Shown: one piece after another, positions 46,888-59,073 of the stretch | Layout: each line of letters starts with the position of its first letter | Position numbering within the stretch: position 1 is the stretch's first letter | Assembly (NCBI RefSeq): GCF_000189635.1 | Contig: NW_002476351.1 | Location: forward strand, 124,001-188,000 | Reading direction: 5' to 3' | DNA: 64,000 nucleotides | DNA from: Tetrahymena thermophila SB210 | Taxonomy: Eukaryota > Ciliophora > Oligohymenophorea > Hymenostomatida > Tetrahymenidae | Notes under the pieces: model-generated | What the model was told of the DNA's origin: nothing | Database searches by the model: none | The model's input: the letters and a program-made list of their open reading frames with translations, nothing else | Translations under genes and position numbers: made by a program

Positions 46888-48812
46888 TCAAAAAAATAAT
46901 TTAAAAACCAAATTAAAAAATATAAGCAACTCTTAACATTTAAATGTATATTTTATATAGAGCAGTTAAATTTATAATTTATGTATTATTAAGTATTTAA
47001 ATATAGAATTAAGTCTAGTATAGGTTGAATCAGTTAGAGTTTTACCAGATTCTAGCCATCTTTTAAAATATTAAAAAGTTTAATTTAGTTTTTTAGTTTT
47101 GGGTTAAAATTTTACATGTTAAGAATGCTCTATAGATTTACCCGAAAAAGATTGTAAAATTTCTTTAATTTATTACTATATCATGTTTTTAAAGTAGTCA
47201 TTATCTTCTTAAAAAAAGTATTAAAGTGTTGCCAATCTCCTTTCATCATTTTCAACTTCATCTCTTAAATTATCTATTTCATCCTTTAATAATATTATGA
47301 TTAAAATAATACTATATAAATTTATTTGATTACTTGTTTTCCAGCCTGTCTTAATAGGTATTCTATTTTTACTTAATTTTCAAATATTTTTAACAAGAGC
47401 TCCTTTCTATGATTCAAAATTCCAAGACAAGAGTCAAAGTGTTTGATTTATTCCTAAATAATATATAATTATTTAAAGAAATTGTTTTAAAAAATATGAT
47501 TTTACCTTAAGTGGTCCTTCGATACTAGAAATTAAATCGTTTGAATTTTTAGCCTGTTACTCTGAAGCCTTATAAGTAGTATCTTTCAATTCAGAAACTC
47601 CTTTCTAACTCTCTGATGGATTAATTATAATTGAAAAATAAAAAGGTAAATGATAAGCTTAAATTATTCTATAATTATTTTAAAATAAAAAAATAATATA
47701 AAAATTCTGAATTTTTTACTTAATTAATCTAGAATAGCAGAGAATTATGTCATGTTTTCTGCTTGCTTCTTTTTGAACTCAAAGATATGATGTAAGCATC
47801 TTGTAGTTTCTGATATTTTTTCTTTTTAACTTTAATAATATCTCTCATAGTTTTCAAATTTTTCATCTTCTTTAGTTTTTTATCTTTCCTTCTTTTATCT
47901 TGTGCCGGAAATATAATCTACTGCTGTTGTCAGGCCTGTGGAAACAGAATTGTAAAATTTTTTTATCATTCCACTTCCAATAGGTTCATTAGCACTTTGT
48001 CTCTGGGTGAAGGACTTCTCCTTGAACTTTGAAAAATCCTAATTAATAATAAAATTAATTACATTTCCAGTAGAAATAAATAACTAATCTTTACATTATC
48101 ACTATCCCTAATAAATGATTTAAATTCTTTTGTTTTTGAAAGTTTAGGGTGGTCTAATACTTTTTTTAAGAAAGCCTTCAAGCAAGTAAGTCTGTCCTAC
48201 AAAAATTCAGGTCTTTTGATTAAATCGACTTTTTGAAAATTAATCTTTGAAAGAACATTCTTTTCAGGCAAAGGAGGAAGAATAATTCCAATATATTTCT
48301 ATTCAAACTCTTTGACTAACCATTCAAAATCGCTATATCTCCTTTATACTATAATAAAATCTGACTCTTTTCCCTTTTTGTAAGACTTTATTTGATACAA
48401 AACATGTTCAACAATGCCCCTTTTTTAAATAATTATTGATATCAATAAGAAAACAAACTGCTAAGTTATGGAAAATATTCTCCAAAAAACTGAGAATTGA
48501 AGTTAAATTGAATAATAAATACCAATCAGTTTTGCTTGAATAATCTACAATATCAACAACCAACCCCTCTAAATACGGATCAGGTTTAAAATAATTATTT
48601 AGCATATTTATATCTATAGCTGGTAATTCTTGAACATCTTGATTATACTTACTGTTTCTCATATTTTGGCCATATTATTCATTGTTTCTATCTTAAATAT
48701 TGTCATTTTCATCGTCCTCAACATAATCTATATTTTCATATTCATCATCTTAATTAACCTATTACTCGTTTCCCCTAACCTAATCCTGCAGATTCGGGTA
48801 TTTGTTACTCAT
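46888..48812 (-). CDS. Sorting nexin (PX domain plus BAR-like coiled coil)
   Basis: Six exons: 48523-48812, 48095-48419, 47720-48038, 47506-47612, 47334-47453 and 46888-47283; 518 residues. The head is acidic and Gln/Asn-rich (~1-75). The PX domain spans about 80-205: VVDIVDYSS, HVLYQIKSY, RRYSDFEWL (phosphoinositide-binding Arg-Arg-Tyr), IILPPLPEKN and RPEFLQDRLTCLKAFL. Residues ~225-450 are helical, as in SNX-BAR dimers. The length fits SNX-BAR proteins (about 500). These bind PI3P on endosomes and tubulate membranes in retromer or recycling traffic. The first intron (103 nt) interrupts the PX domain and contains an in-frame TGA if unspliced. The last ~70 residues after the final helix are hydrophobic and atypical, so the true C-terminus could be shorter or use another exon. 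Confidence 0.85.
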
Positions 48813-50095
48813 TTTTACTTCTTTAATAACTAATATTAATTTTTACACCTTAATTGAATAATTTTCTTTTTTTTCTTAGTAATTTAATTATCAAACATGA
48901 TGATTTCTATCAGAATAGATAACAAAAACAAACAAACAATCAATCAAACATTTAATTTAATTTGATAATTTCAATTTGTTTAATTCTAAATAAGACACTT
49001 CCCACTAAGTCTATTACTTTGCAAAAAGTGATCAAAAATTCTAATTACTATTCATAATTTTATAATTATTCACTCTGTAAAACGATTGGAATGATTGTGT
49101 GTATGTATGTATGTATGTATGTATGTATGTATGTATGTATGTATGTATGTATGTATGTATGTATGTACTTATGTATTCAGAATAATAAAACAAGCATAAA
49201 TTTCTTAACTTTTTACAAGAACCATCTTTTTAACAATTGAAATAGAACAATTTCCATAAATTCAAATAAACAAGAATTATTAAAAAATAAAACAATTAAT
49301 TAACTGAGATATAATTTTATTGAAATCAATAGCTTATTTTTATATTAATAATATAACTTTCATTCAATAAATAATACAATTAAATAGTTTCTGACAATAA
49401 AATAACTTTGGAAAATTAAAAGAATATTTATTTTATTTGAAATATCAATTAAATCAAAGATATCTAGTAAGAATTAACAACAATATATTATTTTTAGTAT
49501 TTTTCAAAAATAGCTCATTTATTAAATTTTTTATAGTAAAATTATAGATAGTGAGTTAGTTATTCCTCTAAACAAAAAAAAGTTAAAAAGTGTATTATTT
49601 TAATTTATTAATAAAATCAAATAATAATATGTTGCTTAATATCAAGTAAGTATTTTGACTTCTTTAATTAGAAAATACTTGATTTTGGGATTACTTTTCA
49701 AAAAAGGAAATTCTAATAATGAAAAAAAATATAAATTAGAGAAGAATAAGAATCAAAAAGCAGTTTTTCACTGTTTTCTATTGAAAATTTTAACGAAAAA
49801 TAAAATTAAAAATAAATTTTTGTATTTTTTGAAATCAAAATATTTTAATTTAACATGAATAGTGCAAGTATAGAGAAATTTTTTTTTTTTCATATAAATA
49901 AATATTATAAATAAGTGCATAAGCACCAATTAAAATAAATAACTTTTAGTATTTTCTGGTTGAATTCTTTATTATATTTTATCAAATTTTTTATTTTGAA
50001 AATAAATATGAATGAAAGTTGTATCTATAATTTATTTATTTTGTCATAGAATAAAAATTCTGAATTTAAAAATTAAAATAAATTTTTGAATCTTT
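48813..50095. other. Intergenic with a tetranucleotide microsatellite
   Basis: Promoter side of the sorting nexin gene, the (GTAT)n tract at 49101-49166, and the 3' flank of the EF-hand gene. A 68-residue frame near 49629-49857 needs a 26-nt intron and is not accepted. Confidence 0.55.
49101..49166. repeat. (GTAT)n microsatellite
   Basis: About 16 uninterrupted GTAT units, preceded by TTGTGT and followed by the degraded GTACTTATGTATTC. It lies in non-coding sequence between two minus-strand genes. Confidence 0.95.
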
Positions 50096-53000
50096 TCATT
50101 AAATTAGAGTTTAAGAATTTGAAGTTTTTTTTGCTTGGTTGATTTATCTCATAAGAAATGAGAAAAGTATTTATTTAACATTTTGTTATTGCTCATTAGA
50201 AGCAGTATTTTAATCTAAGGCCAATATTATATTTTAAATTTAGTTGATATCATTTTCAGTTGGTTCATCCACTCCATTTTTTAATAAAATGTTTACCAAA
50301 AACTTTTCTTTATTTTGCACTTTTTTAAGCTTTTAAAGCATTAACTCTATAAAATTAGCATCTTTTAAATTTTATTCTATATTTGTAGTGCTGGCTTAAG
50401 AAGAAACACCATTAGTGATTGAAGTAGAGCTTTACTAACCAGTTAAAGAGGGATTACTAAATGTAAATACTTAAGGTATTTAAGATAAACTTGATTATTA
50501 ATTTTAAGTTGCATACTAAGAAACTCTTTTCTGGCCACTCAAATTTATAATACTGTTTCCAATAGGAATCTGAAGCATCTAAGTGATTGAATTGCCACCA
50601 CTTCTATTCTTCTTAGGGATTTTAGGAGAATTGTTTTCTGAAAGACGACTTGACTAGTCTAAAATTTAGTAGCTATTCTGCTACTCTTTTTAATCTTTTA
50701 GTGCCTTTTCATGGTATTAATTTAGCAGCTCTTCATCTCTTTTGACTTCTTCTTCAAGAGAAAGCAAGGTTTTAGATTCATTTTACAATATCTTATAAGC
50801 AATAAGCAATGGTTTGAATTCATCTTAAGCTGCACTTTGCAGCTTATCATTTAAGACATCAATAATTTAGAGCCATTTTTCTTTTTATTAGGGTGAAATT
50901 AAATTTAACTATTCAAATATTGCTTTTAACTCTCGTCTTCTAAATATCCATTCAGTTTAAAGTTCTTACATTTTAAAATCTATTTCTCTTTTGTGACGTA
51001 TTCCTAAAAATTTATCTTATTACTCATCTGAAAACAAATTGTAATCAACACACACTACAGCAAACTTATCAAAAGAGAGATTAGGCTCGCTATCTATTAT
51101 TCTATCAGCATTTTCTTAGAAAATTTAAGTCAAAACATCTTCATCATAAATATCAACTTCAATATGTCTGTTCAAAATTAAAAATTCATCCAAATTACAG
51201 ACTCCGTTACCATCTAAATCTGAAGCAGCGAATGCATTTATGACATAAGTTTTAGCCCTATTGACTAATTATCTATACTTAGCCAGCATTTTGTTCAAAA
51301 AGATATCAAAGTCAATTAAGCCATTTGTGTGAACTCCTTTATAGTCGACTTCTTTTAAAGATTCAATATCTTTTTTAAACTCTGTCTATTCTTCATATGT
51401 CATTCTTGAGTCAACAAAATTTCCTTGATAATAAAAATAGAAAATTAATCAAAATTTGTAGAAAATTTATTGAATTTTTACCAACAAAAGCCATAGCTCT
51501 AATAAATGGAATCATATAATGTGGGTCATTTTCAATAGGGTTTGGCTACTATCCAAAGGTTGATATATTAAATACATAATTGAGAACTTCAATGTACTTA
51601 TTACATTCATCTAAAGAGAAATTTAGCGTTCTATTTTCAATTAGACCAATAAATCTAGCAAACATGTTTACTCTTAATATTGAAAGATATTTCTTAATTG
51701 AAAGCATAAAAATGATAAACTTTTAGTCAACTATTTTTTTAAAACCATAAAGTTTTGTTAAGAAGAAGTAAGTAAAATTGCTGCATTCTTATTCTTTTAT
51801 TCTCGGATTTTCATTAATCATTCTCATCCTCTCCAAGTAAACCAAATTAATTTATTTCAGTAGAGTAGGAAGAGGCATAAAATTTCTAAATTTATAATAC
51901 TTATTCTTCTTTACCTTTTCAACAATCTATCTACCTATATCATTGAAAAGAGACTCTACTTAGTTTATCTAATAATAAAAAATAATTAATAAAAAAAAAC
52001 AAAGGATCTAATTACTTTTTCACCAAGCTAACGTACATTTGTTTTCTTTTGGACAGCTTTTATAAGATTTTATCTCTTTGCTCTTCTGGCAGCCTTTTCG
52101 TCCTTGCTTATTGGCACAGGGCTATCTTCTTCGTCTTCATCGAAGCTGGAATCGCTTGAAACGGATTCTGAAACGTTTTTACTATCTAAGTTAAGCTTTT
52201 ACATGATATTTTTATATTTTTCTGTAAGGAGAGTATCAACTGTATCAACTTTTTTCTTTAAATGTGGAGTAAAAGATGCTAAAGAAGAAACATCAAAATC
52301 CTATCCAGAATAGCGACCGCTGGAAGCAGCATTTAAAATAAGTGGGGAAGTAATTTAAAAATTTTAAAAGGCATTAGTTTACTATTCGTCAGCTCTGCTC
52401 ATCTATGCCTTAAGAGATTCTATTTACTCAATTAAATTTATTTCCCTTTGCCTTAAATACTCTACTTAAGCCTCTTGATTTTCTACTTTATACATAAACT
52501 AATCAAATGTGAGTTTATCTTAAAGAATGCTATCGTATTCATCATCTAGCAAATTAACTAATTCAGTTTGTACCTCAGCTTCTCTCATATCATTAAGCAC
52601 AAGTAGAGATGCTCCAGTTTGAGTTTAAATAACTTCTAACTTTTTAACATCTTCAGGATTTGTATATCTTACATAATTAAGTTTCTCAATACTTTCATTA
52701 ACTCCTCCAATATTTATCAAACGTTCACTAGGTTTATTTTCATCAACTATAAACAAACTTTTTTTAATTCAAAATTAAATGAAAATAATTTCGATAAAAT
52801 TTTAATTTGAATTAAAAGAAATTTTTGTTAAATTAAAAAATATTTCTCAAATTTAATTTTTTTAATTAAAATTTTATAAAATTAATTAATTAATTTATTT
52901 ATTTATTTTATCTTATTACTCACTATTTATAGAGCTTTCATTAGATTAGTTATTATTTTATTCTGTATTAGTCTAGTTGGTTTTGCTTCCACTATCAAGT

Positions 53001-55354
53001 TAGTGCTGACCTTTGCTAAATGCAGAAGTATTTGTTTCCTTTTTATCATCTTTGAGTCTATTACCAACTTTCTTAATTTTCTTTCTTAATTTGTGGTTCT
53101 CAAGTTGAGATTCACTTTATTTTTATTTCATATAAGTTACTAATTCTTTAAATTTAGTCAACTAGTCTCTTAATATTTTATCGCTTTAAATCTTATCTTC
53201 CATTTGAGTGATGTTTTCTTTGAGTTTAGTGTGTAATTCTGACAATTAGCTTTTTAATTTATTAATTTCTTCATCTTTAGATTGAAAAATTCCTTCATAG
53301 GTTTTATGTGACTCGAGATATTCGTCTTTTTATTGTTTCTTAATTTTTTCAAAGTCAACTCTCTACTTTTCTATCTATTCTCTCAAAGAAAAAACTTGAT
53401 ATTTCATCACCTGAATTTATTTGATTAACATTAACAAAATTATCTTTAAATAAATTTAATAGTTATAAATTTTTTTTTACAGTTTGGAGTAGGTCTCCTC
53501 TTTCTTAACACTCTATAGATATTTATCTTAGCAACTCTTGGCAAGCTAATTCTACTAATGAGGATAAGTGATCTATTTTTTTTGAATTATTCATTTTCTA
53601 AATTTAATTTAGCTAATTTTAAAACCACTTTTGCATTTGAATTAGCTCCTATCTGGAAGTAGGACCTTCTGATAGGGCTGAAGGCACTTCCTTTTTCAAA
53701 GAAGACTCAAGTTAAGTTTAAATTGGTTAATCCTCTTTTACAATTTTTATAAAAAATTGTTTTTTTTCGTTATTTTCATTTTTGAAATACATATTTTCAT
53801 TCTGATTATTTTAATTATTTGGAGATTTATCAGGAGACTATTTTGATGTCACTATTTTTGTTAATTGTGTGAAAGATTATGCGAATTTTTTGCTTTTAGT
53901 AGAGTTAAATCCTCCATTTATATTTAAATTAATTGAAGCAGTAGTACTTTGTCCTTGCTTACTACTATGAACATTATTATTTATATTACTCCTAAAAGTT
54001 AATATCTCTCCTATAGAACCTAATGTTGGTGGGACTTGTGACAAATCAATTTAAGTGAAGGGCTTAACTAAAGGGTGTTTTTGAGAATATGATGATGGCG
54101 GATTTGAGAGATTAGCCTATATTGACTGCAGACTTGGTATATTATTATCTTAGTCATCTGTGTTAACATTGTTAATCTTAAGTGTATTTAAAAATTTATC
54201 TTTATTTTAAGATCTGGTAGATTCAACTCCTAATGTAGTTGAAGGATAATAATTCTAATTTATCTTTGAAAAGCCTTCGAAAAAACCTGTTGGAGAAGGT
54301 ATTGAATTTCTGTTGAAATTAGGTTAAGTCTGTATTTGGAATTATTAAGTAATAGAATTTCTAGCATTATATATTGAGGAACTGCTTTACATGTTTGTGC
54401 TTAAGTTTCTCTAATTTAAATATGAATTTTCTATTATTTTGGAGGTTTATTTGGTCTAATCATTTGATTTTACCTCCCTTAGACTTTTAACAGATGTAAT
54501 ATCTGAACCATTAATCCTTCTACTTGAATTACTCATGTTGTTAATTTTAATTTTATAAGCATCATCTAATTTATGCATTTGGCTTTAAGTTAAATTTCCA
54601 TTGCTATTAGTTGAAACATTTCCTTAGTTTTACTTTGAATCATCTCTAAATTTAGCGCTTATCTATATGAATGAAAATGGAGTTGAGATATTTTATTTTG
54701 AATTTCTTTGATTCAATTAAACGCTGCTCCTTTTATTTATATTTGACTCATTTAATCTTAATGGTATCTTTTTTGAATCAATTGGTGAACCAAGATTAGA
54801 ATAGCTATTTATATTTTATGTTTACTGATTGCAAGTGCTATCTTCAGTCATTTGCCTCATTCTTTTGACATTTAATTAGCTTTCTCTATTTTTATAAATT
54901 AAATCATTATTTAAAATTATTTTAATAAGCAAAATTTATACTGCTTAGATTTTTGATTTTGTATTCTACTATCATCTTCTTGCTTTCCTACTATTTACAC
55001 ATTTTGATCTAAAGTATCATCACTCCTTTTTTGATTTGAATTCTTTTAAATTTTTTATTACAAATGCTACTATAATTTGGTTGTGCTACTGTCACTTTAA
55101 GAAAGTAATATATCTTGAGTTTTTCCTTTCTTGTTCTCATTCAACAAATCTTTTATAATTTTATTGTTTATAACTAGCTTTTCATTTGAATGAGATGAAG
55201 GCTTAGTTTGCTGAAGAAGTTATAGAGCTAACGAGGCGTTTGGCTTTAAAAATACTAAGTTCTTTTTTTCTCTACTGATAGTCTCTGTTTTAAGGGTTGT
55301 GTCTTCGTCTATATCTTTCTAAGTAACTTTGGTTGTAACTTAATCTTAAATCAT
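50096..55354 (-). CDS. Large EF-hand and coiled-coil protein
   Basis: Six exons: 54942-55354, 53481-54885, 52924-53410, 52016-52746, 51482-51968 and 50096-51423; 1616 residues, TGA stop, all phases consistent. Residues 1-~600 are Ser/Asn/Thr-rich and disordered. Residues ~600-760 are coiled coil (DKIQSDKILRDQLTKFK). There is a second helical region near 830-930 and a compact mainly helical domain at ~1020-1180 (FTYFFLTKLYGFKKIVDQ, NMFARFIGLIENRTLNFSL). An EF-hand loop, DLDGNGVCNLDEF, lies near residue 1240 in an EF-hand-like helical pair; a second loop is degenerate (IDSEPNLSFDKF). The C-terminal part is helical, then Ser/Thr/Gln-rich. Calcium-sensitive cytoskeletal or axonemal function is a guess; I do not recognise the family. 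Confidence 0.75.
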
Positions 55355-57324
55355 GATAAAAAAGTAATTTTTGTTTATCTCTCAAGATTTATTATAGTAA
55401 ATTACAATTGATAAATAATTTATCTAATTTGATATTATGGATTTTTGATTGATAACAGTTAATTTAATTTTACAATTACTATTTTACATTTTGTTCTTCA
55501 TTCGAGTATAGAAACAGCCTTCTCTAAAATCAATATATCAATTTACTTAAAAATAAAGTTACTTGAATACAATTATATAATAAAAGAGGGCACACTAATG
55601 CTGATTACTTCTCTTCAAAGTAATTTAATAAGTGAAAAGATAAATAATACTTTTTCAGCTTTGTTGTAGTATTTGATGTGTGGATTTTTTTATTTTCAAT
55701 CACCGAATCATATAAATCCTACTAAATAATTAACAAAGAAGGGCATGTAGAATTTAATTCAAAAAAATTGAATTAAATAAAATTGCCACTAAATTAAAGA
55801 ATTTTCATGGTATTAAAAATTTGAAATTTATATCAATAATTTACTCGCTATAACTAAATTATTTTAAATTTAATTAAAAAAACCAAGTTCGTTAACTTTT
55901 TAAGCTATCTTAAACTCAAAATATTTTTGTTGTAAGTACTTAAAATTTTTATGATTCTAATAAAAATGGATGATGATGTCAATTTAATTATGTATTAAAT
56001 AGTGATTTCCTATGTTTTTTTAGCCATTTTTCGTTTATTAGAAAAGTTTACTTTCATTATTAAGAAAATGGTTCTCATTATTAATTATTAATTTTTGTTC
56101 TAGTATAAATTTTTTAAATTCCATCTTAAAATTAATTTTTAACAAAAAAATAGAATTTTTTTATTTTAAATACTAAATTTATGGTTAATTAAATCTAATT
56201 TATAAATTTAAATAAAATTTTTGTAAAACAATTTTTATTAAAAAAATTCTAATCTAAATTAATATTTTTTATTTAAATCAATCAATAATTTTAAGGATGT
56301 AGTTCTTATATTTAGATTATTTGTTAAGCTGGAAAATAATTAATATGTTTATTAATTTAAAATAAATTGTAAAGTAAAAAAGTATCAAATGAAGAGATAG
56401 GTAAAACTTTAATATTTTCAAATGTTATAAAGTTTATTTCATAGTTTTAATTATTTTATTGATTTTTGTTTATCTTTTGTATATAATTCAATATTTATTA
56501 TCTTAGTTAATAAAAATAATTTAAATTTTTAAAAAATGAATTTATAAAAGATAAATTTTTGAAAATAGTTGTCCAATCTTGGTGAATTTAACAAAATATT
56601 AATTTAAAACTTATAATTTTATTGTTTTACTTAAATAAAAATTGATAATTTTTTTAAAACATCTTCCCATTTGACACAATATCCATTTTTTAAAAAGTTT
56701 TTAAAATTTAGATATGTTTATGAAAGCTGATATTACAATATTTTAAATCATTATATATTAAATAAGTTATTATTTGATAGATATTACATGTTTAACAGAA
56801 TGTTAAACTATTTTATAGAGCAAATATAAAAATTTTAGTTTTATTATAAATTTAAAGTAAAACTTAATTAATGATTTTATTTAGTTTAATATTTGATAAA
56901 TAGAATGATAACAAAAAATGTATTTTTTTAAATTAAATTAAATATTTTGATAAAAGGAAAATATTTTGAGAAGATTCTAAAATTAGATTTAAATTATAAA
57001 ATGCAATATAATATATGTAAAATAAATTAAAATTAAAATTTAATTAATATTTTAACAATGTCAATGTAATTAAACCTTTTTGGCTGAATAAATCAGAAAT
57101 TTCTTTCTAGAAAGGAACACTATAATTCAAATCAACTTAAAGATATTTATGTGAGAGTGATCAATAATTAGTATATAAAAACATTATTTTTATATTGAAA
57201 AAGTTTATTTATTTATTTAGAAGTTTTAAAAGGAAGTAAATAGATAGATAAATAGAATTAGCTATTTAACAAAAATTTGGATTGAAAGTATAAAAGCAGT
57301 AAATTAACAAATACCAAAATAGAA
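55355..57324. other. Intergenic between divergent genes
   Basis: Nearly 2 kb of AT-rich sequence with long A and T runs and no frame I can support. Some bases near either end should hold the two promoters, but no specific element is visible. Confidence 0.6.
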
Positions 57325-57873
57325 ATGAAAAAGTAAAATAGAGACCCATCAATTAGTGAGCATAGACATGCACATTTCGATATGATTTCTTAAAATAGAA
57401 GTGAGTTTTTCAACTTCTTTTTTGAAAACAATGACATATTCAAAGTAATTGATCCTGAAGACGAAGAATACTTGAAGGTGATGCATTTCAAATATTTAAA
57501 TACCACAGCTAATTTTACTTTCGGTACTTTTGGTGCTGTGCTCTTAGTTGATCAAGTTCTTATGAGATTTTTTATGCCTAACTTTAAAATTTAAAACTTC
57601 AGATTCATCTTAAATACAACAAAATACATTGGATTACCACTTCTTGGTTTCTGGGTGGGCAAAAACTACTTCGCATAAGATGTAGAGGAATCCTACATTA
57701 GAATGAGTGATAAATATTCTTTCAATTACTATGACTATAACAGATGTATGGATGTCTTAGAGCGTGCTGAAAGAGTAGGTAGATTAGATGAGCTATTAAA
57801 AGAAAGAGGCAACTTTGATTGGACAGGAGTGCCTGATTTCAGATCAAAATTTACTCAAAAAAATATTAATTGA
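57325..57873 (+). CDS. Small two-helix membrane protein
   Basis: Single exon, 182 residues, TGA stop. A polar, His/Asp-rich N-terminus (~1-60) precedes two hydrophobic stretches: ~64-86 (FTFGTFGAVLLVDQVLM) and ~104-124 (KYIGLPLLGFWVGKNYF). The tail is charged and Tyr-rich (MSDKYSFNYYDYNRC, then a helix and GNFDWTGVPDF). Codons such as GGT, GTC, ATC and TTC are commoner than in neighbouring genes, which in ciliates usually goes with strong expression. Size, topology and composition resemble ciliate-specific subunits of mitochondrial respiratory complexes, but no signature proves it. The ATG is the first in frame; the upstream A-rich leader fits a ciliate start context. Confidence 0.75.
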
Positions 57874-59073
57874 AATAAATGTTTTCCTAAATCAAATAAT
57901 TTTATAATTAAATGTGTTGTCATTTATAAAGTGATTAAATAATATTTTAAAAATATAAAATCTTTCACTTTCAATTTAATTGTTTAATTTAATTTATTAT
58001 TTAACACATTTAATCAATTTTATTTAATTGTGGTAGCATCTCTAGCATTTTAATATAAATATTTCTTTAGATGATGCAATTTAAATTCAAATTAAAAATA
58101 ATATTAAATAATAAAATTTTATTATTTTTTGTTAAAAAATCGTTTTAATTTAATAAAAATAAAATTTATTTTTATTTCTCAAAAATATCAAAGATAGAGC
58201 AATCAATATTTATTTTGTAAATAATATTTTTTACTTGCATTTTTATTATAAGTATAAATTTTAAAAAGAAATTACTTTGAAATTTATAATGTTTAGCAAT
58301 TATTTTAGGAGAAAAAAAAATTAGGATTTTTGGTAATCAATTATTTATTTACATAGAAATTTACTGATTTAGTGATTAAATTTTTATCAATTTTTTTTTT
58401 GTTATTAAAAAATTGATGAACTATTAGACAAAATAGGATTTTTATGAAGATTTGGTAATATTTTTATTGACAAAAAAAATAACGATTTTTTATTAAATAT
58501 TATTAAGAATATTTTTAGCTTTTTTATGAAATTTATTTTGCATAGTTTTAATATCTTAAGAATTTTCAACAGATATCGATTGATGGATTGAATTTATTGC
58601 ATATGAAATAGCTCAAATTGGCCAAAATTTCGATCATTTATTGATTCATTGATTTATTTATTTCATTCTAAAATTAGAATCAACAGCGTTAACTTAAAAA
58701 TGAAAGTTTTCGAGGAGGGGGGTGGTTGCAATTTTGGAAAGGTGTAAATGATAAGAAGTGTGAATAATAAATAAAGACTATTAAATAAAAAGAGAAACAA
58801 AAGAGTGAGTTAGAAATTTAGAATAGAATGTTTGTTATTTAATTTTTTTGTTTTTTTTTGTTAGTTAGATAATTAAATTAATAATAGGAATATAGATAAA
58901 TCATTATTATAAAAACACCAAAAAGTTTTAATTGAGTAAAATCATAAATTTTTTTTGCAAAAAGTGATATAATAATATAGTATTTTTAATTAACTTCGAA
59001 TTGCATCTTTTTCTTTTCAAAGTATTGAAAATTTGACTTCACCGCTAACAAAGAAGATTTCTTTATTTCCTCC
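57874..59073. other. Intergenic
   Basis: AT-rich. A purine/G-rich patch at about 58708-58740 (GAGGAGGGGGGTGG, then GGAAAGG) is unusual for this region. The last ~50 bases before 59074 look coding and in frame with the downstream gene, so part of the kinase's N-terminus may lie in an unrecognised upstream exon. Confidence 0.5.

Noticed and set aside
48408..48662. 84-residue standard-code frame at the start of the sorting nexin
   Set aside because: It runs across a real exon-intron junction; splicing at 48522/48420 restores a continuous PX domain.
49629..49857. Possible 68-residue Lys-rich protein with a 26-nt intron
   Set aside because: The intron would be shorter than any other here, and the product is low-complexity Lys/Asn/Leu sequence expected by chance.
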